Below, in pieces: positions 1 through 12,752 of a stretch of 64,000 nt of DNA. The notes under the pieces were generated by a model that was not told the origin of the DNA, ran no database searches, and worked only from the letters and a program-made list of their open reading frames with translations. The stretch comes from Hansfordia pulvinata (Eukaryota; Ascomycota; Sordariomycetes; Xylariales). Each line of letters starts with the position of its first letter. The first letter of the stretch is position 1. Location: NCBI GenBank assembly GCA_006538405.1, contig BJKQ01000002.1, positions 930,001 through 994,000 of the forward strand, read 5' to 3'. The position numbers and the translations under genes were made by a program.

Positions 1-3000
1 GACAACCACCGTTTCTTCTTCTTCTCCGTCTCCACGAGGTCCCTTTCAGCTGTGCCTTAGAGCCTCTTTTCCCTCGTGCTCTTCTCGGCCCTCCACCCAC
101 TTGCACGTGCTGCTGCTGCTGCTGCAGTGTGCAAGACCCGCAGACACATCGGCTAACGCATACACATCTTCATTGTCAGAATCTCTTGCTTCTCTCTCCG
201 AAACCCGCGTGATGCCTGCTGCATGATAGTCATCTCGTGTACATGCCGGCCCGCACTATCCCAGGATCACGGTCCTGCTCAGTAACGGTCCCGTCGCGTC
301 CTCCTTGTGTGGTGGGGGATCTCGGCCAATGGGTTGCCAGACCGGCCTCCTCTCCATAGCTCACGCCATTGGGTCGATGGCAATGCTATCCAGCATGGAG
401 ATCATGGAACTCGTCCCCCCCCCCTTCAGCTGGCCCCCCACGCCCGTGTGTCAGCAAGGTAGCACATGGGATCCATGTCGGCAATTGTCCATTTGGTGTC
501 CCGACAGGCAGGTGTTTGTCCATTGAGGAAAACAGGTACCTACCGTGCCTACCTACATAGGTAGCCAACTGTAGGTAAGGTAGGTACCCAAGGTACCGCA
601 CAGTTTTGCTCTGCGCTCCGTTGTCAGCGGCGCCTCCTACCTAACTTGGTGGAAAGGTACACCCACAGAGTCGCCGGCAGCCTTGACTGCTCTCGGGCTC
701 CCCCCATTCCCGCAGGTCAGGTGGTCCTCTTTACGGGTGAATACCTTTCCTTAAGCTACTCGTGGGTGCGACCGTGGCTTGGTGAAACGAACGCCATCCC
801 ACATTGGGCAGTGGGCTGTACAACATATATGAATCGCACGCCCGACAACAATACATTCGTGACGGCCGTGAGAGAGTCAAGCACCAAAGTCTCAGGACGT
901 CTCAAGCACATCCGCTCGGTTCCACCCAGAGCTACGCCGTGGCAATGCGGCCTTAGCAGAGGGGTCAAGATCTACCCAATGCTTGCTCGGCTTGGCCGGT
1001 TGGCTGACGAATCTTCTCGCCTCCACAAACAACTCGACTAAATATTTCCGAGGGCCACGACAGCGACAGGTCGTGGAACAGGTCAGATCAACTTGACGAT
1101 TTCTGGTGGCGCGCCAATAGGCCCGACCGCTCAGCGGCCTTCCTGGGCCTTATGGCGACCTTCTCACTCGGGACTCGAGTAATGAATCTTATGAAGAAGA
1201 TTCAGAAAGAAAGAGTTGAAATCAGATGGATCCGGATTTGGTTAGGTGCGGTGCACTTAGGTAGTAGGCACAAGACATAAACACGTAGGAATATGCTCCT
1301 GTCGGAGGTTAGTAGCCAACATTGAGTAACTCAGAGAGGTACGGAGTTGATTTCGCCAGTCGAAGACTGCTGCAGCTGCTGCCCTCCTTTGAGAATTCCA
1401 AGAAACATACTCTCATCAACCCACCAACTTTCAACCGGGGCCGCGCTCAACCGGCTCCGGAACTCGTATCCCATGCCTGACGAAAAACAGGTCTGGCCGC
1501 GCGGCGACGAGGAAGTCGGCCCCCCAAACATCCGCGGGAAACTCGCCAAGGTAGGTCGAAAAGGGGGGCCCGCCCACCCTCGCCTGCGAACGCGGCCCCC
1601 CAGCGGGCGGTTGACGCGGTAGGTCCGCGGTGTGGGAGAGGCTGCTGCTGCTGTTCTGCCAATCTTCGTAGAGGGGAGGGGGGGGGGGGGGGTGCATTCA
1701 CGTTTGTGGTAGTGGTATTGATCGAATTTCAGAACATGATCATACTGAGCTGCAGGTAGAGACGAAGCTTCACTTTTTGTGTGACTGCGCTGTAGAGAAA
1801 AGAAAACAGGCGGTAGTCAAGTTTCTCTTTCTCCTGCCTTATTGGCCGTCTCGGGGCTTAGCAAGCTTTCATAAGCTTTCATAACCCCTTTCTCGCGCCC
1901 TGCACGCAGATGGCCATGGCGCACAGAGACCAACGGCGCGGAGCCGCCGAAAGCAGAGTACGGAAACGGAATTATAAGGGGATCCGTACCTTTGAATGGG
2001 CGGTTCCCCAGTCTGCCCTGCAAACCTCGCAAATGCCTTCATAACCCATCGCGCTCGTCTCTTCCCACGCCCACGCGAGAGGGGCCCCGGGCAAGCGCCG
2101 GCAGCCCGAAGTGGCCGGGCGCGAGGCGTTGTTTCGCGACGGACTCGGGCCGCTATCGGCCGTTTGTATAGGAACGGGGGCCTCGTACGGCAAGCGCAAG
2201 CATTCGGAGAGAGGGTTGTGAGTACACGTTGTGCGCCCAATGGCAGCTAGTCGAAGCCATGCGTGCGGTGGGGTGAAAAGGGGGGTATCTCTGGATATCG
2301 TAGTCGTCTCTGTCTGTCTGTCTGTCCGTCTGGGCGTCACGCTCAACAGCAACTGATGTACACTATATTGTTACAATACGGTAGCATCAAAAATCGTCTC
2401 ATCAACATCGCTCGTCACTTGGCCTGAAGGTTCGTAACGAGGTTCCATCCGCTTCCGTCAACGGCCCCTTTCGCGTGGCATGCATCGGTCCTTTCAAGCG
2501 CAAGTCTGACAAGGCCCGGCAACGGCACGCGTGGGGCCAATCCGCCTGTGACAATATCCCCAGATGTTCGGGGGTCCCCGGGGCCGTATGGTCGGCAATC
2601 ATGCTGCTATCGAGAATTCGTTCACGCCACCCTTGAAGAAGAAGGCAACGTACTGGTCTCACGGCCTCGAAATCACGCCCCAGGCCAAACTCGGACTGGG
2701 CTCATTCGACCAGCAAATAACTCTGCAAGGGCGTTTTCCGCCGTTGGTAGTAAGCAGCCTTGCGTCTCCTCGATTACGTATCGGCTGCTGCCCGGCAAGT
2801 GAAGCGCGCCATTGGCTTGTGTCTGCTGGGCCCCGGCGCGCGGGCATCTGCAGAGTCTGTAACTGTGCAACAGTGGCTCCGGACGGGCTGACACGCTGGT
2901 TCGCACCACCACCATCACGTGAGGCAATGCCTTCGCTGTGGAGAAGGGCTGCACACTGTCGATAAAATCTGGGCAGCGGCGGAGAGGTAAGCCCTGGCGC

Positions 3001-3326
3001 GCGACTCGTGGTCGCGCAAGCCCTGCCTCTTCTGAAGTTGAGCGATGACGACACGGTGGCAGCAAGACGGCTCTGGTCTTGCGCAGCGTGTCTGGCCCCT
3101 GCTACGAAACTGTTCCTGGGCTTTGTCGTGATGTCCAAGTGCACGTAATCCTCGAGGGCCGAAAGAGCTGGACTTCTCCGGCTGTACCACTATTTCCTGG
3201 CAGGAGCAGTCGTCCAACCCTGTGGTTTTCACGCCCAGGCCTTCGGCCAGCGAAGCAAGATGTTCATCGGTATCGAGGCTTCTCCGTCTGCTGCGGGATC
3301 GTCTCGCTCAAATGCCAAGTTTCTAA
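1..3326. other. Intergenic region, left edge
   Basis: No gene is supported here; the open frames are short, overlap on both strands and match nothing I recognise. Visible structure: an imperfect inverted repeat built from GGTACCTACC / GGTAGGTACC (about 534-597), a G15 run (1678-1692), two tandem copies of AAGCTTTCAT (1863-1882) and a short CTGT repeat near 2311-2330. It lies downstream of the glycosyltransferase. Confidence 0.6.
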
Positions 3327-5021
3327 TCAGGACTTGACACCGTCGCCGCCGCCGCCACCACCACCACGGGCACCGCCGCCGGCGCCGCTAAAGGCCCGGA
3401 TCTGCCTCTCGATGATGCCTATGCAGTCGAGGTCCTGGTTCTCCCGCTGGAGGCGCTGGGCCCTGCGACGGTATCCCGGGTCGGCGAGGACCTTGTCGAC
3501 ACCGTCGCGGAGGGCGGCCGGGGAGGGGCACTGCTTGCGCAGGTTGACGGCCCAGCCGCCCCACTCGGCGCGGGCGGCGACCTCGAAGTGGTCCTCGGAC
3601 TCGCCGGACATGACCATGGGCACGCCGTTGGCCAGGCTGTGGGCCTGCGCGCCATAGCCGCCGTTATTGACAAAAACGTCCGTGTGCTCGAGGGCCTGGT
3701 CGTAGGGGAGGTAGTCGGCGACGCGCGGGGCGTTGACGGAGGCGGCGGCGGCGGCGGCGGCGGCGGCGTTGGAGGAGGCGGTGGTGGAAGAGGAGGGAAA
3801 GGAGGGGATCTTGACGTCCGGGGGCAAGACGGCGCCCTTCTTGCCCAGCAGGACGATGAGCAGAATGTCGGGCCGCCGGGCAAAGGCCTCGATGGTGGGC
3901 AGGACCAGCTCGCCCAGGTTGACGGAGACGGTGCCCTGGCAGACGAGGACGACACGGCGGCGGGCGGGCGAGGACGAGGGCAGGGCCGAGTTGGCCAGCA
4001 GCTCGGGCCACCAGCTCGGCAGCGGGTGCGAAGACGCAGAGGAAGAGGGAGGCTGCTTGGGCAGCAGGCCGGCGAAGCGGATGCTGGGGTGCAGGTCGGA
4101 GCGGGGGTACTCCATGGAGGGGCTGCACATCTGGAAGGTGACGTCGCAGGAGGTGAGCCAGGCGTCGAGGACAAAGGTGGAGGGGTCGTAGTCGGCGGCG
4201 CCGAGGTCGCGCATGAGCTGGCGGAAGCGCAGGTTGGGGCCGCGGAAGTAGGAGGTGCGGGCGTAGTGGTTGAGCCAGGTGTTGCGCTGGCGGCCGCTCT
4301 CGGAGGCGTCGGGCAGCAGGCCGAGGCCGAAGGGCCCCGTGTCGGCGCTCATGGCGAGCAGGGGGTTGATGTTGATGCCGATGGTCGGGGGGAAGCGGGC
4401 GTAGCCGCGGGGCAGCGGGGCGCCGTGGAGGAAGGGCAGGACGCTCATGGTGAAGGTGCCGTAGACGACGACGAGCTCGCGGAGGGGGTCGCGGCGGTGC
4501 AGCATCTCGAGCAGGGCGCGCATGCTGGCGGCGCGCGACGGCATGGCGTTGACAAAGATGTTCTCAAAGTCGAGCGGCAGCCGCGCGTAGCTGACGGGCA
4601 CCCGCTGCCGCTCGGCCATCCACCCGGGCGGCCAGAACCCGGACGTCTCGAACCACTCGGCCCCGGCGCCCTCCACGCTGCCCCGGAACTCGGCCGTCGT
4701 CATGAAGATGGCCTCGTACCCCCGCCGCACCAGCTCCCGCGCGATGCACACCAGCGGCATCATGTGGCCCGTCGCCGGCGCTGCCGTGAAGACCAGCAAC
4801 GGCAGTGCCGGCGGTGACGGTGGTGCCGTCGGCGACAAGGGATCTCTCGGGCGCGTTGCTAATGTCGTCGCCGCCGCCATTGTCGTCGCAGTCGTAGTCG
4901 CAGTCGCAGTCGCAGTCGTCATCCTCGTCGATCCTCCACCGCTGCCGCTGCCGCCGCCGCCACCACCACCACTACTACTACTGACGGCAGAAGCAGCAGG
5001 AGGCAGGCTGAGCGCCGTCAT
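3327..5021 (-). CDS. UDP-sugar-dependent glycosyltransferase (GT1/MGT-like)
   Basis: Single-exon frame of 564 residues. The first ~75 residues are low complexity (Ser/Gly runs, then alternating Thr/Ala). The GT-B fold starts at about residue 75 with LLVFTAAPATGHMMPLV, the usual N-terminal nucleotide-sugar transferase loop with its His. The C-terminal half carries the donor-site region: HTDVFVNNGGYGAQAHS, then GVPMVMSGESEDHFEVAARA. This corresponds to the HGGxGS...P...DQ..NA region of GT1 enzymes, here with Asn-Asn-Gly-Gly-Tyr in place of the usual His-Gly-Gly. There is no signal peptide or membrane segment, so it is probably cytosolic. It would transfer a sugar to a small lipophilic acceptor, but the acceptor cannot be read from sequence. 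The tail is Gly-rich ([12 protein letters not shown]). Nothing next to it suggests a pathway. The Gly/Ser/Thr tracts come from trinucleotide repeats; a (GTC)n/(GTT)n tract lies just upstream. Confidence 0.85.
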   Translation of the reverse strand: MTALSLPPAASAVSSSSGGGGGGGSGSGGGSTRMTTATATATTTATTMAAATTLATRPRDPLSPTAPPSPPALPLLVFTAAPATGHMMPLVCIARELVRRGYEAIFMTTAEFRGSVEGAGAEWFETSGFWPPGWMAERQRVPVSYARLPLDFENIFVNAMPSRAASMRALLEMLHRRDPLRELVVVYGTFTMSVLPFLHGAPLPRGYARFPPTIGININPLLAMSADTGPFGLGLLPDASESGRQRNTWLNHYARTSYFRGPNLRFRQLMRDLGAADYDPSTFVLDAWLTSCDVTFQMCSPSMEYPRSDLHPSIRFAGLLPKQPPSSSASSHPLPSWWPELLANSALPSSSPARRRVVLVCQGTVSVNLGELVLPTIEAFARRPDILLIVLLGKKGAVLPPDVKIPSFPSSSTTASSNAAAAAAAAASVNAPRVADYLPYDQALEHTDVFVNNGGYGAQAHSLANGVPMVMSGESEDHFEVAARAEWGGWAVNLRKQCPSPAALRDGVDKVLADPGYRRRAQRLQRENQDLDCIGIIERQIRAFSGAGGGARGGGGGGGDGVKS

Positions 5022-5107
5022 CCTGCTGGGTCTGGGTCTGGGTGGCGGTGCGTCGTTGTCGTCGAGATGAGCAGGGAAAGGGCCGAGGAAGTGTTGTCGT
5101 TATTGTT

Positions 5108-5139
<32 letters not shown>

Positions 5140-6357
5140 TGTTGTTGTTGTTGCTGCTGTTGGTGGTGATGACGATGATGGCACCTGGTTTCCAAACAGT
5201 TCAAAGGAGGGGCTGGAGGTGAGGTTTGGAGGGGAAGCACAGAGGCAGGTCGGTCGACGACGGGATGGACCTCAAACCGACTACGAGTACATGCCAGTAT
5301 TAATATAGAAGACTGGAAAGCAGACTATGCCCAGCTGGGGCAAACAGCACAAGCACGACACGACACGACAGGGTAAGGTGTGATAATCGAAGTCGGAGTA
5401 GATAGAATGGATAGGTACCGTACCGTAGGTAGGTAGGTACCTTACATACTTATCAAGTTAAGCACGGTACCTGACTACCCCGTAACCCGCGGCAGTCGAC
5501 GGTCCGGATTGCGGTTGATTATACAGGACCCGTTGCCGGTGGATCGATCCCCCCCCTTGCCCATCGGTCCCATTCTCAATGCAGGTAAACTTGGAGGACT
5601 CGTGTTTACGCGTACGGAGTCACCACGAGTAGGTACTCCGTAAATATCTAGCTACCGGCTTGGCTGAGGCCCAATCTGGAGGGCCCCCGGTCCACCCACT
5701 CGGACCCTACGGAGTACGAGTACTCTAGGAATGCGGGTGGCCCCGAGAACCCTCGTGGGGTAGCACGGCAGCATGTTTGCTCGTACGTTCCGAGTACGCC
5801 AATGCCGCCCTGCGACAATATTCGTAAGCAGACACGGGTCGGAGAGAATAGAGAGCCTTTCTCTCCCTCACTCTCTCTTTCTCTCCCTCCCTCGGAATAC
5901 CGAGCCTCCCCGAGGACAGAGTAGGTAGAACGGGTCGGTAATCACACGCGCGTGATCATTCACCAAGAGGCAGAGCAAATCAACGAACGGCCCCCAGCCC
6001 GTCCATTCTTGGCAGACTCTTCCCTTCCAACCGAGGACCCAATGGTGGATGGGCGCGGACGCCGTCTGGAACCAGATTAGACACGACACGAGTCGTCCGG
6101 GTGCCAGCGGCGTGGCTCTCGTCGTAGGCAGGTATTGCGTCTTGGCCCGAACAGTACGATACTCCGTAGAGTCCATCAAGCGACGAACTAGCGTGTCCAC
6201 CAGCGAAGGATTCTAGCCGCAAGTGGGGAGGGGAGAACACATACTGGGGGGCCACCCTGGGACGCTCACACTACTCGAGCGACTACCTGAAAGATGCAGG
6301 CGGCTAAATCTAATCAAGAAACATCCCGGCAATGGTTACGTGGGCACAGAGAGAGAG

Positions 6358-6451
<94 letters not shown>

Positions 6452-8273
6452 AGAGAGAGAGAGAAAGGGTGAGAGGGCCGTGCGAGTGATGAGTACTCGC
6501 AGTTGCTGTCGTCGTCGTCTTGACGCGGCGGAGGGCAGCACGGCCAGGCAGATGCTGCTAACCCACCATTCCCCCCGGAGACAAGTCGATCCGAGAACCC
6601 TGCTCCCATCAGCTTCAACCGTTCAGCCACGGGGCACTGGGTGACTGCTACCTGACCGGCAATGACACTACACGAGCAGGACGAGTACAGCACCTGGGAA
6701 GGAAAGAGAAAGAGGAAACGATCGGCAACCCGATATCCAGGGTCGAGCATGACTAGCCAAAAAGGCCCGCAGCAGCTTCGGCTCTCCACTACCGATCTTA
6801 TGCTTGTGTCTCCGCCGTGCCAGGCGGGCGCAGCCTGCTCCCCACCTCTCGTTCTGGTCTCTCGCCACCCCTGCTTCTTTGTCCGTCCTGCGTGTCTATG
6901 AGGAATACTCTCGTATCTTTGGTGAACGAGTATCGGTACTCATACTCCATAGAAACGGGGGGGGGGGGGGACAAGGTACGAGTTGCTAGCAGGGTCACAT
7001 CACATTCCCATGTTGAAGTGAAGATTTGGGGTACGTGGACGTGGCGGGCTGTCCAGATGCCAACCAGCCCTGCCAGCCCAGCCAAAGATACATCCAAGCC
7101 GAAACGTCTGTGAACGGGTACGAGTACTCGTAGACATCCGAGACGGCGGGGGAGTTCGTCTCATATCCATTGCGTGTACTCACTCGTACGTCGAACTTAG
7201 TTCCCCGTCGGCTGGCCGCGCCGCTGAAGAACGCCAAGACGTCGCACATCTTCTTCCTCGCCCGGCGCGCCAATCACAAGACTGCATGCCACCCGCTCTG
7301 CCTTCGTACATGAACACCCGCTGCTCTCTGCGCAAGCCCACATGGGGGGGCCTCGGCTTGCAGTTCGAGGACGGGATGCGTCGCCCAACTACTCGTAGCA
7401 TCGTTCGTGGGCCCTACCTGCACCGTGCTCCAATGGGCGTGTGCGGACCTGCAGACGGCGACCATGCGCCATGCACTGTGGCCAGAGCTCAGGAGAGACA
7501 GAGTCATAGAGAGTGTGTGTGAGTGTAAGCAAGAAAAACAGTGTAAGTAAGAAAACCCGAATCATCTGCGAGGAATGATTGATGCCCAAGTGGTCGATCC
7601 AATGACGATCTCATATCCGCTGGAGGTGGTTTGCGAGGCTCAACTGCTTGAAGAGAAATAGACGGGATTATTAGTTAGTTGCTTCAGGTGGAACAGAGGG
7701 AGGGCCGCGAGGGTTTGGTGGGCTGCTTCCAACCAGGTTGCGCTCCCGTACAATCAAAACAACACGCTGCACAACCCAACACAAGACGAAAATGGCACAT
7801 TCCGCGACCCAAACCCCGCCAAGCACTCACGAGTATGGATTCAGCATGGGCAAAGCCTCACAGAGAGGGAGGGGCATCTTGCTCTTTGACAGATCACGCT
7901 CTATTTTTGGAACCCGCGGCCGAAACACACAAGCACCACCAGCCAACTCCGGAAATATGTCGGCTTCCGGTTAGCTTCGAGACGGGAGGGACAGCTTTCC
8001 AGACACAACCAGCCCAAGATCGACCGTCCATCACGGAGCACTGGGCACCGGTGTCCAAAGCCTAACTTAGCGCTCCGTTATCCTGTCACGGCCTGAGGTG
8101 TCAACCCACCCGGTTGCTTGCAGGCGAGTTGCTAGCCCAGGCGGCGGCTTCGTCGGCACGACTCCCGTATGCGCCCAAGGGAGCGGGAGGCTCCCACACA
8201 CAACGGGGACAGGTTTCTGAGAATCCAGCCTCCTCCAACGCAAGCATTCGTACTCGTAGACCAGCTTCCATCA
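5022..8273. other. Intergenic region with simple repeats
   Basis: 3.2 kb with no supported gene, between the glycosyltransferase start and the catalase stop. It holds (GTC)n/(GTT)n at about 5104-5155 (glycosyltransferase 5' side), a GGTAGGTAGGTACC run near 5427-5442, TACGGAGTACGAGTACT at 5708-5724, a ~90-bp (GA)n tract at 6365-6449, a G14 run at 6957-6970 and a perfect 14-bp palindrome TACGAGTACTCGTA at 7119-7132. Confidence 0.6.
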
Positions 8274-10668
8274 TCAGTAGGCAACCTGGACACTCAGGCC
8301 GTCCATCTCGCGGCTGTAGTTCCTGTGAGAAGCGATCTGGTACCAGAACTTGTCCAGGAACCCGGCCCCCTCCTTCGCCATGCGCACCGCGCCCCGGAGG
8401 CTGTCTGCGTCCACCTTGCCAATCGTCACCACGCCGTACGACTCAACGGCCGTCTCGCCCTCCCCAGAGGAAGACATCTTAACCCCGCCCAGCGGGATGG
8501 CCTCTCGCAAGAGCCCTGTGACGGCTTCGCCCGTGCCCGCGATCGGCTTGAGGTGCCCGAACGCCTCGCGCACCCAGTGCACCGCGCGCCCGTTGGCCCG
8601 CAGCGTTTCGATCGACTGCGCCCCCCGGGCACAAAAATGGCGTCAAACATGGTCGATCGCATCCCCTCGAGGTGGTGGTCGGGCTGCACACCGGTGCCGG
8701 GCTCGCGCTTCTCGGTGGCGCCAGAGGGGAAGACCTCGGAGCGGCGCGGGCCGATGACGAAAGGTAGAGCACCCGCGCCGGCCAAAGCAGCCTTCACGCC
8801 CTCGAACGCCACTGCGTCGTAGCCGTCGGCAACGATAAGGGCCACGCGGCGGGTCGCGATGGTCGGGTTCGCGGGTCCTGGGAACTCGGTCTGGCTGAGG
8901 CCCTTGGCTTTCTTGCCGTGGTTCGGCCGCCCTTGCTCGGTCGGCTTGTCGCCGCCCACCATCTCGGCGACGGAGCGCGCGAGGTCCAGGTCTATGTCGG
9001 CGATGCGTTGCGACATGCGCTTGTAAACCACCGGGTCCTCGCAGTGGTCCAGCTCGAAGGAAAAGGCAAAGGCTACGTGCGCTTGCTCGTGGGGCGCCAG
9101 GCTGTTGTAGAAGAGCTGTGCCTGGTTGTAGTGCTCCTTGAACTTGGCGCTCACGGCGCGCTGCTTGATGCCCGCCGTCTTCTGCGGGAACTCCGGATAC
9201 GGCTTGTCCTCTTGGGCCGCAGGGGGTCGGGCCCCGAACCGGTTCGGCCAGTAGTTGACGGTGCCCTTGGTGATGGTGTGCCTTCCCTGCCCATCTCGAT
9301 TGAAGTTCATGACGGGGCACACGGGTTTGTTGATGGGCAGCTCCTCCCAGTTGGGACCCAGGCGCGACAGCTGCGTGTCTTGGTAGCTGAAGCTGCGGCC
9401 CTGCAGCAGGGGGTCGTCCGAGTGACCGATGCCGGGCACCATGTGCGACGTGCAAAAGGCCGCCTGCTCCGTCTGCGGGAAGTATTCGTCGACGTTGCGG
9501 TTCAGCTCGAGCTCGCCGATGTACCGGATTGGGACCAGCTCCTCGGGCCAGATCTTGGTCGCGTCGAGGACATCAAACTCGAACTCATGCTCGCGCGACT
9601 CGGGGATGGTCTGGATGCCGAAGCGCCACTTGGGGAACGCGCCGGCCTCGATGGCCTCCCAGAGATCCTTGCGGTGGAAGTCCGGGTCCTGGCCGCCCAG
9701 CTTGAGCGCCTCGTCCCACACGAACGAGTGCACGCCCAGCTCCGGGGTGAAGTGGAACTTGACGAAGCTGCGTTCGCCGGCCTCGTTGACGAGGGTGAAC
9801 GTGTTGACGCCGAACCCTTGCATCATGCGGTATGAGCGCGGGATCCCGCGGTCCGACATGGCCCACATGTACATGTGTGTCGCCTCGGGGTGCAGATATA
9901 CAAAGTCCCAGAAGTTGTTGTGAGCCGTCTGCGCCTGCGGTACCGCATTGTGCGGCTCCGGCTTGACGGCGTGCACAAAGTCGGGAAACTTGATGGCGTC
10001 GTTGATGAAGAACACGGGCATGTTGTTGCCCACAATGTCCCAGTTTCCCTCCTCTGAGAGATAAGTCAGACGCGACAACGTGTCGAGAGCTAGACGGGCT
10101 TTTTGACTTACGTGTGTAGAACTTGACCGCGAAGCCGCGTACATCTCGGACCGTGTCGGCGCTGCCCGCAGAGCCTTGCACGGTGGAAAAGCGGACGAAG
10201 ATGGGCGTCTCGCGAGACGTGTCGGTGAGCACGGGCGCGCAGGTCACATCGGCAGCACTCTCGTATAGCCGGAAGTTGCCAAACGCGCCAGCACCGCGGG
10301 CGTGAACAACGCGCTCTGGGATCCTCTCGTGATCGAAGCGGTGAATCTATCGAGTCTATGTCAGCCTTCGCTCAAAAGACAAGAGAAACAGAGCAGAACA
10401 GGGGGGGGGGGGGGGGGGGAGGGGCGCAGTCAAGTACCTTCTCCCTCGCAAAGGAATCTTCAAGCAGCATGGGGCCTGTGTGCGAGTCGTCCCCGACACG
10501 CATCCAGTTGTCCGTGTTGCCATGCTTGACTCCCCAGTCGGAGGTGATGCGGTCGTTTGGGTCGACGGTCTGCGAGACCTGGTCGAGCTGGGCAATCTTA
10601 GCCCCCTTCTCTCCAGCCACCATGTTTTTGGCTTTGTGGTACGTGTCGGCTACGATTTTGGAAGACAT
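8274..10668 (-). CDS. Large-subunit catalase (clade 2) with C-terminal DJ-1-like domain; frame broken by 1 base
   Basis: Decomposes hydrogen peroxide. Exons 10668-10438, 10346-10112 and 10053-8274; introns of 91 and 58 nt. The start is the ATG at 10668 ([12 protein letters not shown]); an in-frame ATG seven codons upstream is possible. The heme-pocket His is in [11 protein letters not shown], the distal Asn in [12 protein letters not shown], and the proximal Tyr region is [17 protein letters not shown]. The C-terminal domain starts around [20 protein letters not shown]. There is no signal peptide, so it is likely the intracellular (spore-type) form. At the C6 run 8621-8626 the frame is lost just after DAIFVPGG. 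One extra base restores a conserved continuation starting [20 protein letters not shown] and ending at the stop at 8274. The total is then 748 residues, the usual size for large fungal catalases. A one-base sequence error is more likely than a pseudogene. Intron 1 contains a run of 19 C on the coding strand. Confidence 0.93.
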
Positions 10669-11917
10669 GAGTGTTGTCTGAAGCAGCACAAGTGAGCAAC
10701 AAAACTACTTGGCCTGTCGGTGCTTGCACTGGAGTTGTCTTGAGAAAAACCAGGCAGACGACCGGGACTGGTTGCGGGGCTGAACGCCTCTTCTTTATAA
10801 CGGCAAGAAGGACATCGACCCTCTCCGCTGGCCCGTTGCAGCACGAGCCGCTGGCTCTGGCCCTTTGCAGGACGGACAGATCATGTTGACGTCAGGAGCT
10901 CGCCGACAGATGTGCGTGCGTGGCAGTCTGTATCGAGTATCGCCAGAGCGAGCAACTGGCTCGCTCGCTCGCTGGCTCATGCCGAAAGGGTGCGCCTGTC
11001 GAAAAAGAGGGATTAGCAAGCGAGACAGAGGCCAGCACGCGGCTCAGACAGGGAGGGGAGGGTAGAAGGTCGTGCTAAGCCAGTTCCTGACGGGGTAGCA
11101 TCCATGGGAATCTCCAGAATCTCGATGCCGGGAGCATGCGACTTTCAGCTTTGCCGTGCGGCGCCCGGAGCTTTCCCTCCTGTCTCGAGAGCCCAATCAG
11201 CACCCGCTGCTGTGCCTCCAGGGCCGATGGAGGGTATTCGTGCGCGTCGGTGTATTGAAATGTCGGCCATCTCATTGGGCGAGGCATCTCCTCCCTCCCC
11301 GCAGGCCCCCATGGCGTTTTCCCGCATCACCGCTATTCGGGGCGTGTGGAGGATTGGATCTGCTCCCGTGTGACGGAACGGACACAGGACAGCTACCTTC
11401 GTAGGTACGTTGAGGCGAAAACGAGGTGTCTATACCTGGTACCTGGGAGAGATCTCAGAGTCTGCCGGTCGGGCGCCGGCTGTCGAAACTGGCGAGACTG
11501 CCGAAACTGCCCTGAAGGCACACGCAGAAGGTCGCGCCTTCCACAAGATGTCTCTAGGCTACCCGAGTCGGCGATGCACGTACGGAGCAGATATTCCTGA
11601 ATATTCAGACTCACGGGCTATAAGCTCCGCGACCCATATTCCCCGGTTCATTGGAGCGGGCCATCTCTTCACATGCGTCATAGACATCTGCATGTCTCTT
11701 TCGGCTGTGTAACTCCAGAACAACTCCATGTTCTATTCCCAGGAGTGCCAGGGGAGAGTCGTTTGGGTATCCGCTTCCATCGACTTATGGTGCTGATCTC
11801 GACACGACTCGAGGTCTTCATACAGCACTGTAACAGTCCAAAGACTGGAGAAACCCGGGTTTTTTCTTCCCTATTGCCCAACAAGTAAGACCCCTCTGCA
11901 GTTCCAATCACTCTCGC
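10669..11917. other. Intergenic: catalase upstream region / SDR 3' side
   Basis: Upstream region of the catalase and downstream region of the short-chain dehydrogenase; no gene supported. A TATAAA-type element on the minus strand lies ~130 nt before the catalase ATG (listed separately). A short ctcgctcgctcg repeat is near 10962-10975. Confidence 0.5.
10793..10800 (-). promoter_or_regulatory. TATA-like element upstream of catalase
   Basis: Minus-strand TTATAAAG, about 125-132 nt before the chosen catalase ATG at 10668. This is a plausible core-promoter position, inferred only from sequence and spacing. Confidence 0.35.
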
Positions 11918-12752
11918 TCACTCGGGCACCGCGACCCCGGTGATCTCCTCGAGCCTCTTCAGCAGCGCCTCCTGCGCCCCTCGTCGTACGCCTCCTCCTT
12001 CGACCGCGCGGGCCCCGCTGCCCGTTCTCCCAGAAGCACCCGCTGCGGCCCTCGGCCTCGCCCGACCCCTCGGCCAGCATGACGTACAGCCGCTTGCTCT
12101 CGCGGATGTCCCCCGACGCCGCCCGCCCGCCCATTTTTGTCGGCACCCAGCCCGGGTCGACCGAGTGCGCCGTCGTCCCCGCTGTGTCCGTCCCCCCTGC
12201 TTCTCCTCCCGCCGCCGCCGCGAACCGGCGGGCGAAGGCGTACCCGAACATGGTGTTGTACATCTTGGTGTCGGCGTACGCGGCGCCCGCGCTGAACCGC
12301 CCCGCGCGACCCCTCGCCCTCCACCCAAAGTCGCCCGACACGTCCGCGCTCCCGCCCCAGTGCGAGTCGGAGCTGACGTACACGAGCCGCCGGGGCCGAG
12401 GCCGCACCAGGCACGTGAGCAGGTACGGCGCGAGCACGTTGACGGCGAACACGGCGGGGAAGCCCTCGGCCTGCTCGCGGTAGGGGCCCAGGTACAGGCC
12501 CGCGTTGTGGAAGACGCAGTCCAGCCGGCCCCCGGGAATCTCCGACACCTCGGCGGCCAGCGCCTTGGTCTCCTCGACCGAGGTCAGGTCGCCGAGCAGC
12601 ACGCCCGCCGCCCCCGGGCACGCCGCCCGCGCGTCCGAGGCCCGCGCCGCGTTGCGCGCGTGCAGGTAGACCTCGTTGCCGCGCGCGACCAGCTGCTTGG
12701 CCGCCATGAGGCCCAGGCCGTCCGAGGAGCCCGTGATGAAGTAGCGACCCAT
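11918..12752 (-). CDS. Short-chain dehydrogenase/reductase; frame broken at two sites near the C-terminus
   Basis: NAD(P)(H)-dependent oxidoreductase with a Rossmann fold. The start is the ATG at 12752. The cofactor motif is TGSSDGLG (residues ~7-14). The NAG motif is in FHNAGLYLG, the catalytic Ser region is VSSDSHWGG, and the catalytic YxxxK is YADTKMYN. After GCFWENGQRGP the frame is lost. One missing base at 12010-12016 and another at the C4 run 11977-11980 move the frame through ARSKEEAYDEG to AQEALLKRLEEITGVAVPE and a stop at 11918. With two bases restored the protein is 278 residues, a normal SDR size. The NRAARASD region after the second strand suggests NADP(H), but this is weak. The substrate is unknown; the best resemblance is to protochlorophyllide-reductase-like fungal SDRs. 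It is on the same strand as its neighbours, with no sign of a cluster. Confidence 0.85.
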